Source: Fredinandcohnia quinoae
Lineage (GTDB): Bacteria; Bacillota; Bacilli; Bacillales; Bacillaceae_L
Assembly: GCF_022427965.1 (NCBI RefSeq)
Contig: NZ_JAKTTI010000002.1
Coordinates: 62,001 to 126,000, forward strand
Direction: 5' to 3'
DNA length: 64,000 bases
Positions 9,731 through 20,600 of the stretch are shown here, one piece after another (position 1 is the stretch's first letter; every line of letters starts with the position of its first letter). Under the pieces are notes generated by a model, which saw only the letters and a program-made list of their open reading frames with translations, was not told the origin of the DNA and ran no database searches. The position numbers were made by a program, and so were the translations under genes.

Positions 9731-10807
9731 CTATTTTAATAGCTCTGGAATAACAAGTAGACAAACTGGTTGGTTAACAGAATACCTTCTATCCATTTCT
9801 GTTGGTACATAATCGTCAGGGATTTTCATAACCTCAATCGAATTAGAATGTTGATTGGCAACTAATAAAAACTTACCATTCGGTACAATTGCAAAATTTC
9901 GCGGCCACTCTCCCATCGTGGATGTATTTCCTATGAGCTTTAACTGTCCATCATTTAATATCTCAAATGTTGCAATACTATGATGACCACGATTCGATAC
10001 ATACAAATGTGTTCCAGTTGGTGAGATGTGGATGTCAGCACAGTAGTTACTGCCATCAAACTCTTCTGTTAAAGTTCCAATCGTTTGGATAAGCTGAAGC
10101 GATTCTCCCCCTTCATCATATGCAAAAACCGATAATGAAGAATTTAACTCATGAACAACATAGATATTATGTCTTTCAGGATGAACCACTAGATGCCTTG
10201 GACCAGATCCAGCAGGTATTGTAACCTCTTCTACCAACTGGAATTTACAAGTCTGTAATTGTAATTCATATACGTAGAGCAGATCTGTCCCCAAATCAGT
10301 AACAATGAATTTATTAGTGTTTGGAATATTAACAATCGCGTGCGGATGTGATTGCTCTTGGTGCTTTTCTACAATACTTGAACCGGTATAGTACTTCACA
10401 TCTGATAATGGTGCAATACTCCCATCCTCTTGGAGAGGGAAAATATTAATGCTCCCTCCTCCGTAGTTCACAGCAAACAAGCAACCATCGTTTGTTTCTA
10501 AACTAATGTAGCAAGGGTGTGATCCTTGCGTTTTTTGCCGATTCATTTCTACTAACTGGCCACTACCTAAATCCAGCCCGTATGATACGACCTCACCTTG
10601 CTCAACTTCACTAACGGAATAAAGTCTATTATTTGCTCGATTTATCGTTAGAAATGAAGGATTTTCAATTCCTGTTGTGGAACCAATCTTCATTAAACTG
10701 CCTTCTTCGGAATCAAATTTTAAGATTTCTATTGCTTGCTCATCATTCGCCCCGTATGATCCGACTACTACGTAATAATATCTACTATGAGTAAGATTTA
10801 CTTCCAT
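9731..10807 (-). CDS. Lactonase family protein (YkgB/Pgl-type beta-propeller)
   Basis: Cytosolic seven-bladed beta-propeller of the bacterial 6-phosphogluconolactonase (Pgl/YkgB) family, 358 residues, close to family length. Family-typical segments NYGGGSI, QSHPHAIV and GPRHLVVHP are visible. Known members hydrolyse sugar lactones. Here it lies 30 bp after the GH20 gene and before the permeases, so a lactone of the imported sugar is a plausible but unproven substrate. GAGGTGAC precedes the ATG. A non-catalytic propeller cannot be excluded. Confidence 0.82.
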   Translation of the reverse strand: MEVNLTHSRYYYVVVGSYGANDEQAIEILKFDSEEGSLMKIGSTTGIENPSFLTINRANNRLYSVSEVEQGEVVSYGLDLGSGQLVEMNRQKTQGSHPCYISLETNDGCLFAVNYGGGSINIFPLQEDGSIAPLSDVKYYTGSSIVEKHQEQSHPHAIVNIPNTNKFIVTDLGTDLLYVYELQLQTCKFQLVEEVTIPAGSGPRHLVVHPERHNIYVVHELNSSLSVFAYDEGGESLQLIQTIGTLTEEFDGSNYCADIHISPTGTHLYVSNRGHHSIATFEILNDGQLKLIGNTSTMGEWPRNFAIVPNGKFLLVANQHSNSIEVMKIPDDYVPTEMDRRYSVNQPVCLLVIPELLK

Positions 10808-10837
10808 TATGTCACCTCGTCTGACTAATGCTGCATA

Positions 10838-12739
10838 TTATGAAATTGGTAGGACGTGGAAGAATACATTAGGTGATGCCATTCGATAATAGTAGCTACA
10901 CCAGCCAATTCCTTCTGCTGGATGTTGACTATAAAAAAGCCTTGTTTCTTCAAGTTCTTCAATCTGATCGATATGTCCACCTACAAAGTCGATAATTCTT
11001 TTAATAACCGTATTAAGTCTCGCTTCTGCTCCACCATAACGAATATCAATTACTTCCCAACCAAAGGGTTTATTTATTTTGAACCATTGTTCACGATGTG
11101 CTTGATGCAGTGCCTTCAATTTTTGGATAATCACTTGAATATCTGTTGTTGCAATGTGCCGAAGTTCTGAAAGATTTCGTTGATCATATGCTTTTTTAAG
11201 CTTTAGACCGATTTCTGACTTCACACTTAATAGTGAAGCAAGCTTTTCAGGAACTTCAAAAATATAATCAAGAGTGTATTCACTATTTCTTTGCTCTTTG
11301 ATTCGATTTTCTAACTCTAAATAATGTGATCCTATTTCCAGTCCTTCAATATGTTTGTCAAATAATCCAAGTAACACATCTTGCCACAATAGGAATTTCG
11401 AAGGATTGGTTTGAACCTTATGTTCAGTTGAAACACCTGGAGTTTCATCTAAATCGCTTAATAAAAGAAAGGATTCTTCATCTATTCCCGTACAAAACTT
11501 AACTCGTCTCTTCAATTTCTCTCGGTCTAACTCTTTTGCATATGCATGCTCAGCATACATTTGTAATCCGAGAAGTGCAGTTAAAACATTATTTTCATAA
11601 CCATCATCTCCCCATAAGGTTACAAAGACATCTCTAACTCCTTCCTTTTTACATGCTTTTAGTGCAGCATCTGTTGCTCGCAGTGATAGACTATAATTTG
11701 TTCCAAAGCTATTCCAGACCCAAATTCCACCTGCAAATGCTGGTGTCAATCCAAAGGCTTTATGTTTTTGGATCATTTGAATGTACTCTTCTTCTTTTGA
11801 ATGAAAATAATTCCAATACATAAATTGCACATTTTTCGGAGTTTTTTCTATCATATATTCTGGTATTTCAGTTTCCAGATTGTAGTGGTCAATTCCTGAT
11901 GATGAAGCCATTTTAATAAACATATCGCTCCACATCATTGGCTTTAGATCATGCCTTTCAACGATTTCCAATACTTTTTCTAGATGTTTCGTCATTAGTT
12001 CAAAAAGACTCTTATATCCATTTTCCGTTAAATAATTGCCTCTTCCAACCTCTTCTGCTTCATCCATACCAATGTGAATACGGCTACTTCGAAATGGCTT
12101 GGAAGCAGAGGTAATCATTTTTTCGATAAATGTATATGTTTCTTCATTTTCAAGGAGTAGTGCTCCTCTTGTATCGCGGAGATGTTTGACCGCATCCCAT
12201 TTTAAAAATTCCTCCAGATGTGCCAACGTTTGAATACATGGAATCATTTCGATACCAAATAAATAACCATAATCATCAATCTCTTTTAATTCTTTTTCTG
12301 TATACCTTCCTCTCATATAGCCAAAGTATGGTTCATCTTTTATCTCGTATGTATCTTCCATGTAGAGCATCGCTGAATCGAGACCCATTAAAGCGAGCTT
12401 TCGAATCATCATTTTAAATGTCTTTATATTCATGACTGCATTTCGAGATAAGTCAAACATCGGTCCTACTGTCTCAAATTGAGGGCTCTCCTCTATGGCA
12501 AATTCCTTGCTATTTGAGAGATGTTCAATTAATAAACCGAATGCACGAAAGAAGTGAATTGTTTTATGATAATGGATATGACCTACACCATTTTTAAAAT
12601 AAACCTGTAATCCTATATTTGAATGCTGTTCTATATTTATTGGAATACCGTTCTCACCTAATGTAAACCTGAGATCTTCTTTTAACGCCTCAATCCCGGG
12701 CATAAGTGATTCAATATCCCCATTCAATGTCAACTTCAA
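10838..12739 (-). CDS. GH20 family exo-beta-N-acetylhexosaminidase
   Basis: Cytosolic glycosidase of 633 residues without a signal peptide, probably removing terminal GlcNAc or GalNAc from imported oligosaccharides. The GH20 catalytic pair is D226-E227 in the motif IHIGMDEAEE; in this family the Asp assists the substrate acetamido group and the Glu is the acid/base. The barrel covers about 90-420, followed by a long mostly helical C-terminal part. The start is TTG at 12739 behind GGAGGAG. It is the first gene of the operon; the promoter has a good -10 but a poor -35 and a cre-like site. Confidence 0.87.
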   Translation of the reverse strand: MKLTLNGDIESLMPGIEALKEDLRFTLGENGIPINIEQHSNIGLQVYFKNGVGHIHYHKTIHFFRAFGLLIEHLSNSKEFAIEESPQFETVGPMFDLSRNAVMNIKTFKMMIRKLALMGLDSAMLYMEDTYEIKDEPYFGYMRGRYTEKELKEIDDYGYLFGIEMIPCIQTLAHLEEFLKWDAVKHLRDTRGALLLENEETYTFIEKMITSASKPFRSSRIHIGMDEAEEVGRGNYLTENGYKSLFELMTKHLEKVLEIVERHDLKPMMWSDMFIKMASSSGIDHYNLETEIPEYMIEKTPKNVQFMYWNYFHSKEEEYIQMIQKHKAFGLTPAFAGGIWVWNSFGTNYSLSLRATDAALKACKKEGVRDVFVTLWGDDGYENNVLTALLGLQMYAEHAYAKELDREKLKRRVKFCTGIDEESFLLLSDLDETPGVSTEHKVQTNPSKFLLWQDVLLGLFDKHIEGLEIGSHYLELENRIKEQRNSEYTLDYIFEVPEKLASLLSVKSEIGLKLKKAYDQRNLSELRHIATTDIQVIIQKLKALHQAHREQWFKINKPFGWEVIDIRYGGAEARLNTVIKRIIDFVGGHIDQIEELEETRLFYSQHPAEGIGWCSYYYRMASPNVFFHVLPIS

Positions 12740-12814
12740 ATCCTGGCTCCTCCTCTAAAAAATTTCTTTTTTATTCCTTTATTGTTTTACTTTACTTTTG
12801 AATTACTTTATCCC

Positions 12815-12846
12815 ATTATAAAAATAACAATTTGTAAATGCTTTCA
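12815..12846 (-). promoter_or_regulatory. Promoter of the GH20 operon with cre-like site
   Basis: A -10 TATAAT lies at 12815-12820 (minus strand) with no good -35, which fits an activator-dependent promoter. TGTAAATGCTTTCA at 12833-12846 matches 11 of 14 bases of the palindromic CcpA operator TGAAAGCGCTTTCA and overlaps the -35 region. Confidence 0.55.
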
Positions 12847-12910
12847 TTCTTTTGCTCATTTATAGTACGTTCTTGCTCTTTTTAAAAATTTAGAAAATAA
12901 GGAGGCTATC

Positions 12911-13771
12911 ATGGACCGCTCATTATACGAAAAACCCTTGTACACTGATTCAACATTTCCAATTCGGATCTCTTATGAACAGCACAGAAACAACCGTGTC
13001 TTATTTCAAAACCATTGGCATGAACAGCTAGAGTTTTTATACATCATTGAAGGACGAGCACATATTCGAATTAATTCTGAAACCTATGAGGCTGTCCCTC
13101 AGGATTTATTTATTTTTAATAGTAATGATCTACATTATGGTGAAGGTATAAGTAATAACGTCTCTTATTACTGCATGATTGTCGAACCTTCAGTTTTGCA
13201 TAATAATTTTATCGAAGACTATCAAACATCAACTGCACTTGAGCGCTATTCAAGTAGCTATATTCTACTTAATCGCCATATAAAAAATGATACTGTTATC
13301 AACTCCTTTATGAAAAATATGATGAATGAACAACAAAAAAAAGAGCCTGGTTATGAGCTCTTTGTAAAATCTATTGTTCACCAGCTGATTGGTTATTTAA
13401 TTCGAAATCATGATAGTAAGTCATTGTCCTCACAAAAATATAATATGAGATTACGAAATTTAAATCGATTAAATAAAGTAATTGAATATATTGATGAGAA
13501 TTATAATGAACAGCATTCTGTCGAAGAAATGGCCCAACTTGCAAATCTAAGTACCTATTATTTTTGTCGTCTATTTAAATCTGCAACGGGCAAAAGCCTT
13601 GTTCAATACATCAACGACCTTCGAATCGAAAAGGCCCATTACCTATTAATGAATACAGACATGAACATTACAGAAATCGCCCTACAAACCGGCTTCACCA
13701 ATGTCAACTACTTCAGTCGCTATTACAAAAATACTAAACACATCTCCCCCTCATCAATGAGAAAAGAATAA
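12911..13771 (+). CDS. AraC-family regulator, cupin-type N-terminus
   Basis: Transcription factor of 286 residues: a cupin-like sugar-sensing domain (about 25-100, with FQNHWHEQLEFLYI) and a C-terminal AraC double helix-turn-helix (about 185-286, ending FTNVNYFSRYYKNTK). It is divergent from the GH20 operon across a 171-bp gap, so it is the likely activator of that operon. AAGGAGG lies upstream of the ATG. The inducer is unknown. Confidence 0.9.
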   Translation: MDRSLYEKPLYTDSTFPIRISYEQHRNNRVLFQNHWHEQLEFLYIIEGRAHIRINSETYEAVPQDLFIFNSNDLHYGEGISNNVSYYCMIVEPSVLHNNFIEDYQTSTALERYSSSYILLNRHIKNDTVINSFMKNMMNEQQKKEPGYELFVKSIVHQLIGYLIRNHDSKSLSSQKYNMRLRNLNRLNKVIEYIDENYNEQHSVEEMAQLANLSTYYFCRLFKSATGKSLVQYINDLRIEKAHYLLMNTDMNITEIALQTGFTNVNYFSRYYKNTKHISPSSMRKE

Positions 13772-13812
13772 TAGAAATTGGGCAAGAATCTAAAGATGGA
13801 CAAATTAGTTCA

Positions 13813-13837
13813 AAGGAGCTGAGATAATCAGCTCCTT
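13813..13837. terminator. Bidirectional terminator between AraC and chemoreceptor genes
   Basis: A 10-bp perfect stem (AAGGAGCTGA / TCAGCTCCTT) with a 5-base loop between convergent genes. Both sides are fairly T-rich when read outward. Confidence 0.65.
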
Positions 13838-13849
13838 CATCCTTACTCT

Positions 13850-15946
13850 TTATATTTTAAATGTTTTAACTAACTCTTGTAATTCTGCAGCCATTTTCGT
13901 TAGTGCAGTAGCTGAAGAAGTGATTTCTTCCATTGAAGCAAGTTGTTCTTCAGTCGAGGAGGCGACTTCCTCCGAAGTTGCTGAATTTGTTTTCGAGATA
14001 TTTGCAATTTCTGCTACTCCAGCAACAACTTGTTGTGTACCTGCTGACATTTGTTCTGCGGTTGCAGAAACTTCTTCAATTTGGGGAGCAATTTCTTTCA
14101 TCCCTTGTAAAATAAGTGTAAAATTCTCAGCAGTTTGTTTTGAAATCGTTAAGCCTGATTCTACTTTTTCAGTTACAGTTGACATCATTTCTACAGATCT
14201 TTCAGTATCACTTTGAATCTCATGAATAATCTCAGTAATTTGAAGAGAAGAGGTTTGTGATTGCTCAGCTAATTTTCTTACTTCTTCAGCAACAACTGCA
14301 AAGCCTTTTCCATGTTCTCCAGCTCTTGCAGCTTCGATTGAAGCATTTAAGGCAAGAAGATTTGTTTGCTCAGCAATTCCTTTAATTACTTCTACTATTT
14401 TGCTAATTTCTTGCGAACGATCATGTAATACTTTTACTATTTGCCCAGACTCTGCGACAGATACATGAATACTATTCATTTGATTAAGATTCTCTTGAAT
14501 CGATTTTGAACCATCTTCAGCTTGTATTGCAGTTTGACTGGTTAAATCAGCTACTCCACTACTATTTTCTGCAATACGTTGAACACCGATTGATAGCTCT
14601 TCTAATGCCTTTGAGCTTTCATTAATTCCAATCATTTGTCTCTCTGCCCCACTAGAAACTTCCTGAATCGCACTTGCCACATGTTCTGTTGCACTTGTCG
14701 TTTGCTCAGAGCTAGCCATAAGTTCTTCTGATGACGCTGCAACAAGTTCAGCATTTTTATTAATTTGATTAACCAAGTGACGGAGACCACGAATCATTTC
14801 ATTAAATGCCTTTTCTACATCATTCATTTCATCTTTTGTTTGTAAGGATACTTCTTTAGTAAGATCACCTTCAGCCACCTCTTCGGCAACATTTTTTAAT
14901 TTCATAATGTTGCTTCGAATAGAAAGGTAGAATCCGATAAATCCATAAATAACTAAAAGAATCACAAAAATGATTGCAGAAATAATAAGAGTTCTTACTA
15001 AATCTAATTCCCCTAAATCCTTATCCATTTGTTTAATTTGTTCTTTTATGCCTTGATCATATAATTCAAAGTTTTTATTAATTATGTTTGTGGCTAGTGT
15101 GTAATACTCATTTATATCTATAGTTGCCGCAGTATTTCTAATAAGTTCTGAATTTACTAATTCTAAAAATTCCTCTGTTTGTGTCGAAACTTCATCGCTT
15201 AATCCTTTTAGTGATTTTTCTAATTCAGGCTCATTTTCCATGACATCAATTTCATGCTGTAAGCTGCTTAAGGATTCCTTAACTAACGATTGTAGTTCTA
15301 CTAATTTAATTAGTGAACTTGTATCTTCTGTAGTTGAAGAAATAGCATTCATCCCATTTGCACGCATTTGTCCTACTCTTTCCGTTAGAACGGGCAAGGT
15401 TTGGATTGTACTTTCAGCTAAGTACAATCTTTCTTTTGAGTCTGTTATCATAATTTCTGATATATCACCAATTTCAACAATATAGTCTAAAATAGACTGA
15501 ATATAGTCTGCATGTATTTTTGTTGCTTCAGTCGGACTAACAGATTCAATCGAAGTATCAATTTCTTTCCATCGATCTGTAAGCTCTCGCAATCCCTCTT
15601 CACTTTCAGTTTTTATACTGCCATTAAACTGACCTAGTGCTTGTAAATCCTTAGTAATCTCTTCTTGCTTAGCAACCATCTTATCTTTATAAGAAGTATC
15701 TCCCCCAAGAAATCCAACAGCCATCCCGCGGTGCAATTGTACATCTTGTAAAAGATCACTTAATAGTTGATTGTATTTTGCTCCATCTTGACGTCTTTCT
15801 AACCTTGATAAATCCTCATTGATATTGGTCGTATATAAAAATGCCAATACGATTGTTGGGATCACCAATAATCCCCCGATTATGCTAAATTTCCCAAGAT
15901 ACTTGACACGATTCATTAAATAAATGATTGGTGCAAAGAATTTCAT
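13850..15946 (-). CDS. Methyl-accepting chemotaxis protein with long extracellular domain
   Basis: Chemoreceptor of 698 residues from the chosen start. TM1 is at about 18-38. The roughly 280-residue extracellular helical domain contains a segment ([13 protein letters not shown]) reminiscent of nitrate/nitrite-sensing NIT-type domains. TM2 and HAMP follow, then a full signalling domain with tip [27 protein letters not shown] precedes the ATG at 15946; an upstream in-frame ATG at 15994 lacks a binding site. Assignment of the sensor fold is tentative. Confidence 0.9.
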   Translation of the reverse strand: MKFFAPIIYLMNRVKYLGKFSIIGGLLVIPTIVLAFLYTTNINEDLSRLERRQDGAKYNQLLSDLLQDVQLHRGMAVGFLGGDTSYKDKMVAKQEEITKDLQALGQFNGSIKTESEEGLRELTDRWKEIDTSIESVSPTEATKIHADYIQSILDYIVEIGDISEIMITDSKERLYLAESTIQTLPVLTERVGQMRANGMNAISSTTEDTSSLIKLVELQSLVKESLSSLQHEIDVMENEPELEKSLKGLSDEVSTQTEEFLELVNSELIRNTAATIDINEYYTLATNIINKNFELYDQGIKEQIKQMDKDLGELDLVRTLIISAIIFVILLVIYGFIGFYLSIRSNIMKLKNVAEEVAEGDLTKEVSLQTKDEMNDVEKAFNEMIRGLRHLVNQINKNAELVAASSEELMASSEQTTSATEHVASAIQEVSSGAERQMIGINESSKALEELSIGVQRIAENSSGVADLTSQTAIQAEDGSKSIQENLNQMNSIHVSVAESGQIVKVLHDRSQEISKIVEVIKGIAEQTNLLALNASIEAARAGEHGKGFAVVAEEVRKLAEQSQTSSLQITEIIHEIQSDTERSVEMMSTVTEKVESGLTISKQTAENFTLILQGMKEIAPQIEEVSATAEQMSAGTQQVVAGVAEIANISKTNSATSEEVASSTEEQLASMEEITSSATALTKMAAELQELVKTFKI

Positions 15947-16001
15947 GCTGACTTTCCTCCTAGTTGTATTCCTATATAAGGTTACGGTTTCCACAAATAC
16001 T

Positions 16002-16009
16002 TTATCGGG
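16002..16009 (-). promoter_or_regulatory. Possible sigma-D -10 element
   Basis: CCCGATAA on the minus strand, close to the sigma-D -10 GCCGATAA, upstream of the chemoreceptor gene. The matching -35 is poor, so this is a weak call. Confidence 0.3.
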
Positions 16010-16081
16010 TTATTACATAGTAAGATTCACATGAAAAATTTGTTAGTTTTTATTTAAAACTATTTCTACCTTACATATAGT

Positions 16082-16107
16082 TAAAATTTCTTTTTAGCAA
16101 CCGATAA
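16082..16107 (+). promoter_or_regulatory. Sigma-D-type promoter of the broken chemoreceptor gene
   Basis: TAAA (16082-16085), 14-bp spacer, ACCGATAA (16100-16107). This is one base from the consensus TAAA-N14..16-GCCGATAA used for motility and chemotaxis genes. Confidence 0.6.
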
Positions 16108-16176
16108 TATGATTATATTAATAGTTTTATGACACATAGCAAAAGATCCATAAAACATAAAAGGAGCACAACATCA

Positions 16177-17522
16177 ATGAAATGGATAAGAAATCTCAAA
16201 ATCACGCAAAAATTCATTCTGCTTTTAGTCGTAACATTATTGAGTCTTTTAGTAGTAGGATCCCTAGGATTTACACAGCTAATTAGTACAGGAAAAAAAC
16301 TAGACGATATGTATGTTAATAAACTTAAACCAATTGAAACAGTGACATCATTAAAAACAAACACCCAATATATCCAAACAGCATTAGTTGAATTAATGGT
16401 AAATACGGATCAAGCACGGAACCAAGAGCTTCTAAGTAAAATGGAAGAAATCGTTAAAGATAACCAGCAGCATCGGAAGTCCTATCAAACAGATAATCCT
16501 GATGAATTAAAATTACTAAATAGTATCACTGAACTTGCTTCACAATACAAAGAAACACAAGATAAAATTATTGATTATGCAATGAAAAATCAAAATACGG
16601 AAGCTTATGAGGTGAATCATCTGATCATGTTGCTTCATCATCTGAACAATTAATGGCAAGCTCAGAAGAAACGAGCAGGGCTTCAGAACATATTGCAGAG
16701 TCTAGTAACCATCTAGCAATTGGTGCTGAAACTTCCGTAAAAGGAATAAAAAATGCAGTGGTTTCTATGGAAGAAGTGGAGAAAGGGATTACTAATATTG
16801 CAACATCAATCTCACTTGTTTCCGAGCATTCTAATACAACAAAGGTAGAATCAGAGAAAGGTAATTTCGCCTTAAAAAATACGATTACTCAAATGGGTTC
16901 GATTAATGAGACTGTTATTTCTTCTTCATCTATTATCAAAGAGTTAAGTGCTCGTTCCTCTGAAATTGAAAAAATAGTAGCAGTTATCTCGGGAATTTCT
17001 GAGCAAACAAATTTATTAGCACTGAATGCAGCAATTGAGGCAGCAAGAGCCGGAGAACATGGAAAAGGATTTGCGGTCGTAGCGGATGAAGTCAGAAAGC
17101 TAGCTGAAGAATCAAATCGTTCGGCAGAACAAATTACACAACTTATTCACGGAATTCAAAGTAGTACCACGAGTGCTGTTGCTTCGATGGAAACATGTAC
17201 GACAGAGGTAGAAACTGGGCTTACCCTAATTAATGAAACAGGAGAATCTTTTAGAAAAATTCTAGATTCATCCATTGATGTATCAAAACAATCTGAGGAA
17301 GTAGCATCTGCTGCAGAGCAAATATCTGCAAGTGTTAATCAAATGATGTCCACCATCATGGAAATAGCCAACAGTGCTAATGATGCCTCTAGTAATTCAC
17401 AGAATGTTGCAGCCGGTGCAGAGGAACAACTTGCTTCAATGGAGGAAATAACAGCATCTGCAAACTCACTTTCACAAATGGCTGAGGAACTTCAACAAAT
17501 GGTTCGTAATTTTAAACTTTAG
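16177..17522 (+). pseudogene. Chemoreceptor gene broken by internal deletion and frameshift
   Basis: The first frame (16177-16653) encodes TM1 and part of a four-helix-bundle sensor, then shifts and stops about 13 codons after the last plausible sensor residues. From about 16625 another frame continues [16 protein letters not shown] and runs through a complete signalling domain (tip [20 protein letters not shown]) to 17522. The rest of the sensor, TM2 and HAMP are missing, about 100 residues compared with the 563-residue receptor at 3.4 kb. The loss with a frame change suggests a deletion rather than a single sequencing slip. The 5' start has AAAGGAG upstream. A short soluble signalling fragment could still be made from an internal start near 16653. 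Confidence 0.8.
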
Positions 17523-17531
17523 TAATTTATT

Positions 17532-17570
17532 GAGTCCAGTTTCTAAAAGGAATTGGGCTCTTTCTTTTTC
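17532..17570 (+). terminator. Terminator after the broken chemoreceptor gene
   Basis: 12-base arms (17532-17543, 17549-17560) that pair fully as plus-strand RNA using three G-U pairs, followed by TTTCTTTTTC. Confidence 0.7.
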
Positions 17571-17634
17571 TCTCAATCATGCTAGTATGAATAGTATACA
17601 AATACATTGAAATTTGACGAGGATAGTTAAATCT

Positions 17635-20600
17635 ATGAAATTACTAAAAAGAAAAAAATGGATCCTACTTATTATTACCTTTCTTATTGCGATCACATCT
17701 ATTCGCTTAGTATGGATGAATTTTTTAACTAAGTTTGATTATGACAATAATCCTCCAGTAGTTAATGGGGTACTCGATTTACAAGGAATGAAGCTATCTA
17801 ACAATCAGACACTCACCTTAAACGGAGAATGGGAATTTTATCCGTCCGTTTTTCTTAAACCCAATCAACTTGCTTCAGATAGCTCAAAACCCAAAAATAA
17901 GAAGCTTCTTTTACAAACACCGAATGCGTGGAAACATGCATTTGATAAAAAGTCTGATTCCTCCAATTACTTTGGAACCTACAGACTTCGGATATTACTT
18001 GATGACAATACGACACAAACATTAGGATTACGAATTGAAAAAGTAAAAGAAGCTTCTAGCGTATATGTGAATGGTGAACATATTGGGGGGATTAAACAAA
18101 GTGAAATTGAGAGTAACCCACATCTGACTAATTACAATCCTTATTCAATGAAGTTCAAACCAAATCACAATGAAATTGAAATACTTATCCATGCCTCAAG
18201 TGACAGAAAAGATGGGGGTATCATTAAACCGATACGTTTTGGTTCAATTGAAGCAATTAATCATCGGGACATTCTCTCTATTGGTTTGCAGTTATTTCTT
18301 TGTGTAGTATTCTTTCTTCACAGTTTATATGCAATTATTTTATACTTCATCGGTCCAAAGCCAAAAAAAGGTCTACTATATTTCTCTTTGCTGCTCATTT
18401 GTGCAACCTTCAGTGTACTAGTTGCTGATGATAAGTTATTATATCGATTATTTACAATTAATTTTGAATGGAAGATTAAGATAGGTTATTTGACATATAT
18501 CGGAGTCAGTGCGTTTATTCCATCTGTTATTAATAGTCTGTATCCTAATCATCCTTATAAAAAAATTGTTAGATTTTTTTCCTTATATTGTATCCTTTAT
18601 TCTTTATTCGTTTTAATTGCGCCCTCCGAGTACAACATGCAAGCTGCAAAGGTTTTACTCAGTACAGCATTAGTTAGTTCCATTTTTATTTCGACAATAA
18701 TTCTTCGAAAGGCCATTTCGAAAATAAGTGATATCATTTTCCCGTTATTGGGATGTATAAGCATAGGTGTGAACCTTATATGGGTGATGGTTATTTCTAG
18801 GCTATCATTTGTCGGGATGCCGCATTATCCCTTTGATCTTATGATTGCAATTCTTGCATTTACTATTTTTTGGTTCAAACGCTTTTTCAGAGTGTCTGCT
18901 GAGGCTAATGAACTTGCTGAACGATTACAAATTGAAGATAAACGTAAAGATGAATTTTTAATTAATACATCTCATGAATTGAGAAATCCTTTACATGGCA
19001 TCATTAATATCATCCAAGCCATTTTGGATGACCAGGGAGATCCCCCTAATAAAAATCACTCAGAACGTCTACATATATTGTTAAACGTTAGTAATCGGAT
19101 GTCATTAATGCTGAATGATTTACTTGATGTTACTAGACTGAAAGAAAAAATGATTCGACTGCACCCAAAGAAGGTTCAATTACAGGCTGTTGTAACTGGA
19201 GTTCTTGATATGGCAAGGCTAATGGTTGAAGGAAAACCAATTTATTTACACCATACGATAGATGATACCTTTCCTCCTGTTAAAGCTGACGAGAAAAGAT
19301 TAATTCAAATATTATTTAATTTGATTCATAATGCAGTGAAATTCACTGATGAAGGAACCATAACAATTCGAGCCTCTATTATAAACAGTATGGTTAAAAT
19401 CGAAGTAGAGGATACTGGTATTGGTATAAGCGAAAAGGAACTCAACAGAGTTTTTCTCCCTTATCAACAGGCTGATACGAATGAAATAAGAGAAAGCGGA
19501 GGATTTGGACTGGGACTAAGTCTCTGCAAGCAATTAGTTGAACTACATGGCGGCATACTATCAGCTCAATCGACAAAAGGAAAGGGTTCTATTTTTTCGT
19601 TCACCATTCCATTGTTTGATAATAGCATTGAAGATGTAGTAAAAGATCCTGTCACCTTGCATAACGAAGGAATAGAACAAACTGCTGCATCTATCAATTA
19701 TGTACACCAAATTTCAAATACCAATCGTTCAATTGCAGGAAAAGGAATTAAGATTTTGGCAGTTGATGATGATGTTATAAATTTAAATGTCCTCATTCAA
19801 ATTCTTGAGTCAGAAAAATATGAAATCACGGCTGTAACAAGTGGAACACAGGCTGTCGCTAAGCTTGAACATGAACAATATGACCTTGTCATTTCAGATG
19901 TTATGATGCCTACTATCTCAGGTTATGAGTTAACTAGAATCATTCGCGAACGATATTCTATTGCCGAATTACCTGTGCTACTATTAACCGCACGGACAAG
20001 GGCAGAGGATATCTTATCAGGATTCCAAGTTGGTGCCAATGATTATGTTAGGAAACCCGTAGATTCAATGGAATTGAAGGCTAGGGTTCAAGCATTAACA
20101 CAAATAAAAATATCTATAGAAGAACGATTACAAATGGAAAGTGCATGGCTACAATCACAAATTCAACCACATTTTCTATTTAACACATTAAATTCAATTG
20201 CTGCACTTGGAATGACAGATACGGTTAAGATGCAATTACTACTAGAAGAGTTCAGTGATTATCTACGCTTAAGCTTTGATTTTAAAAACTCAGAGCCTGT
20301 CGTTTCACTTGAACACGAGCTTTCCCTTGTTCGATCTTATTTGTATATTGAAGGAGAACGGTTTGGTGATCGCTTAAAAATCGAATGGGAAATTGATGAC
20401 AATATAGATCTAACGATACCTCCTCTATCGATTCAACCACTTGTTGAAAATGCAGTTAAACATGGGATTTTAAAGCGTGCAAGTGGAGGAAACATATGTA
20501 TTCAAATTAAAGAGCTAGCAGAATATGTTGAAGTCTCAATTATCGATGACGGAATAGGCATGACGGAGAATAACTTAGAACAACTATTTATTAGACGAAA

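Noticed and set aside
12833-12846. AraC binding site upstream of the GH20 operon
   Set aside because: The only clear motif there fits a cre site better, and I could not find direct repeats typical of AraC sites.
16177-16653. Separate short chemoreceptor-like sensor gene
   Set aside because: The product would have one helix and a truncated sensor ending in a frameshifted tail, and the signalling domain continues immediately in another frame, so a broken gene explains it better.
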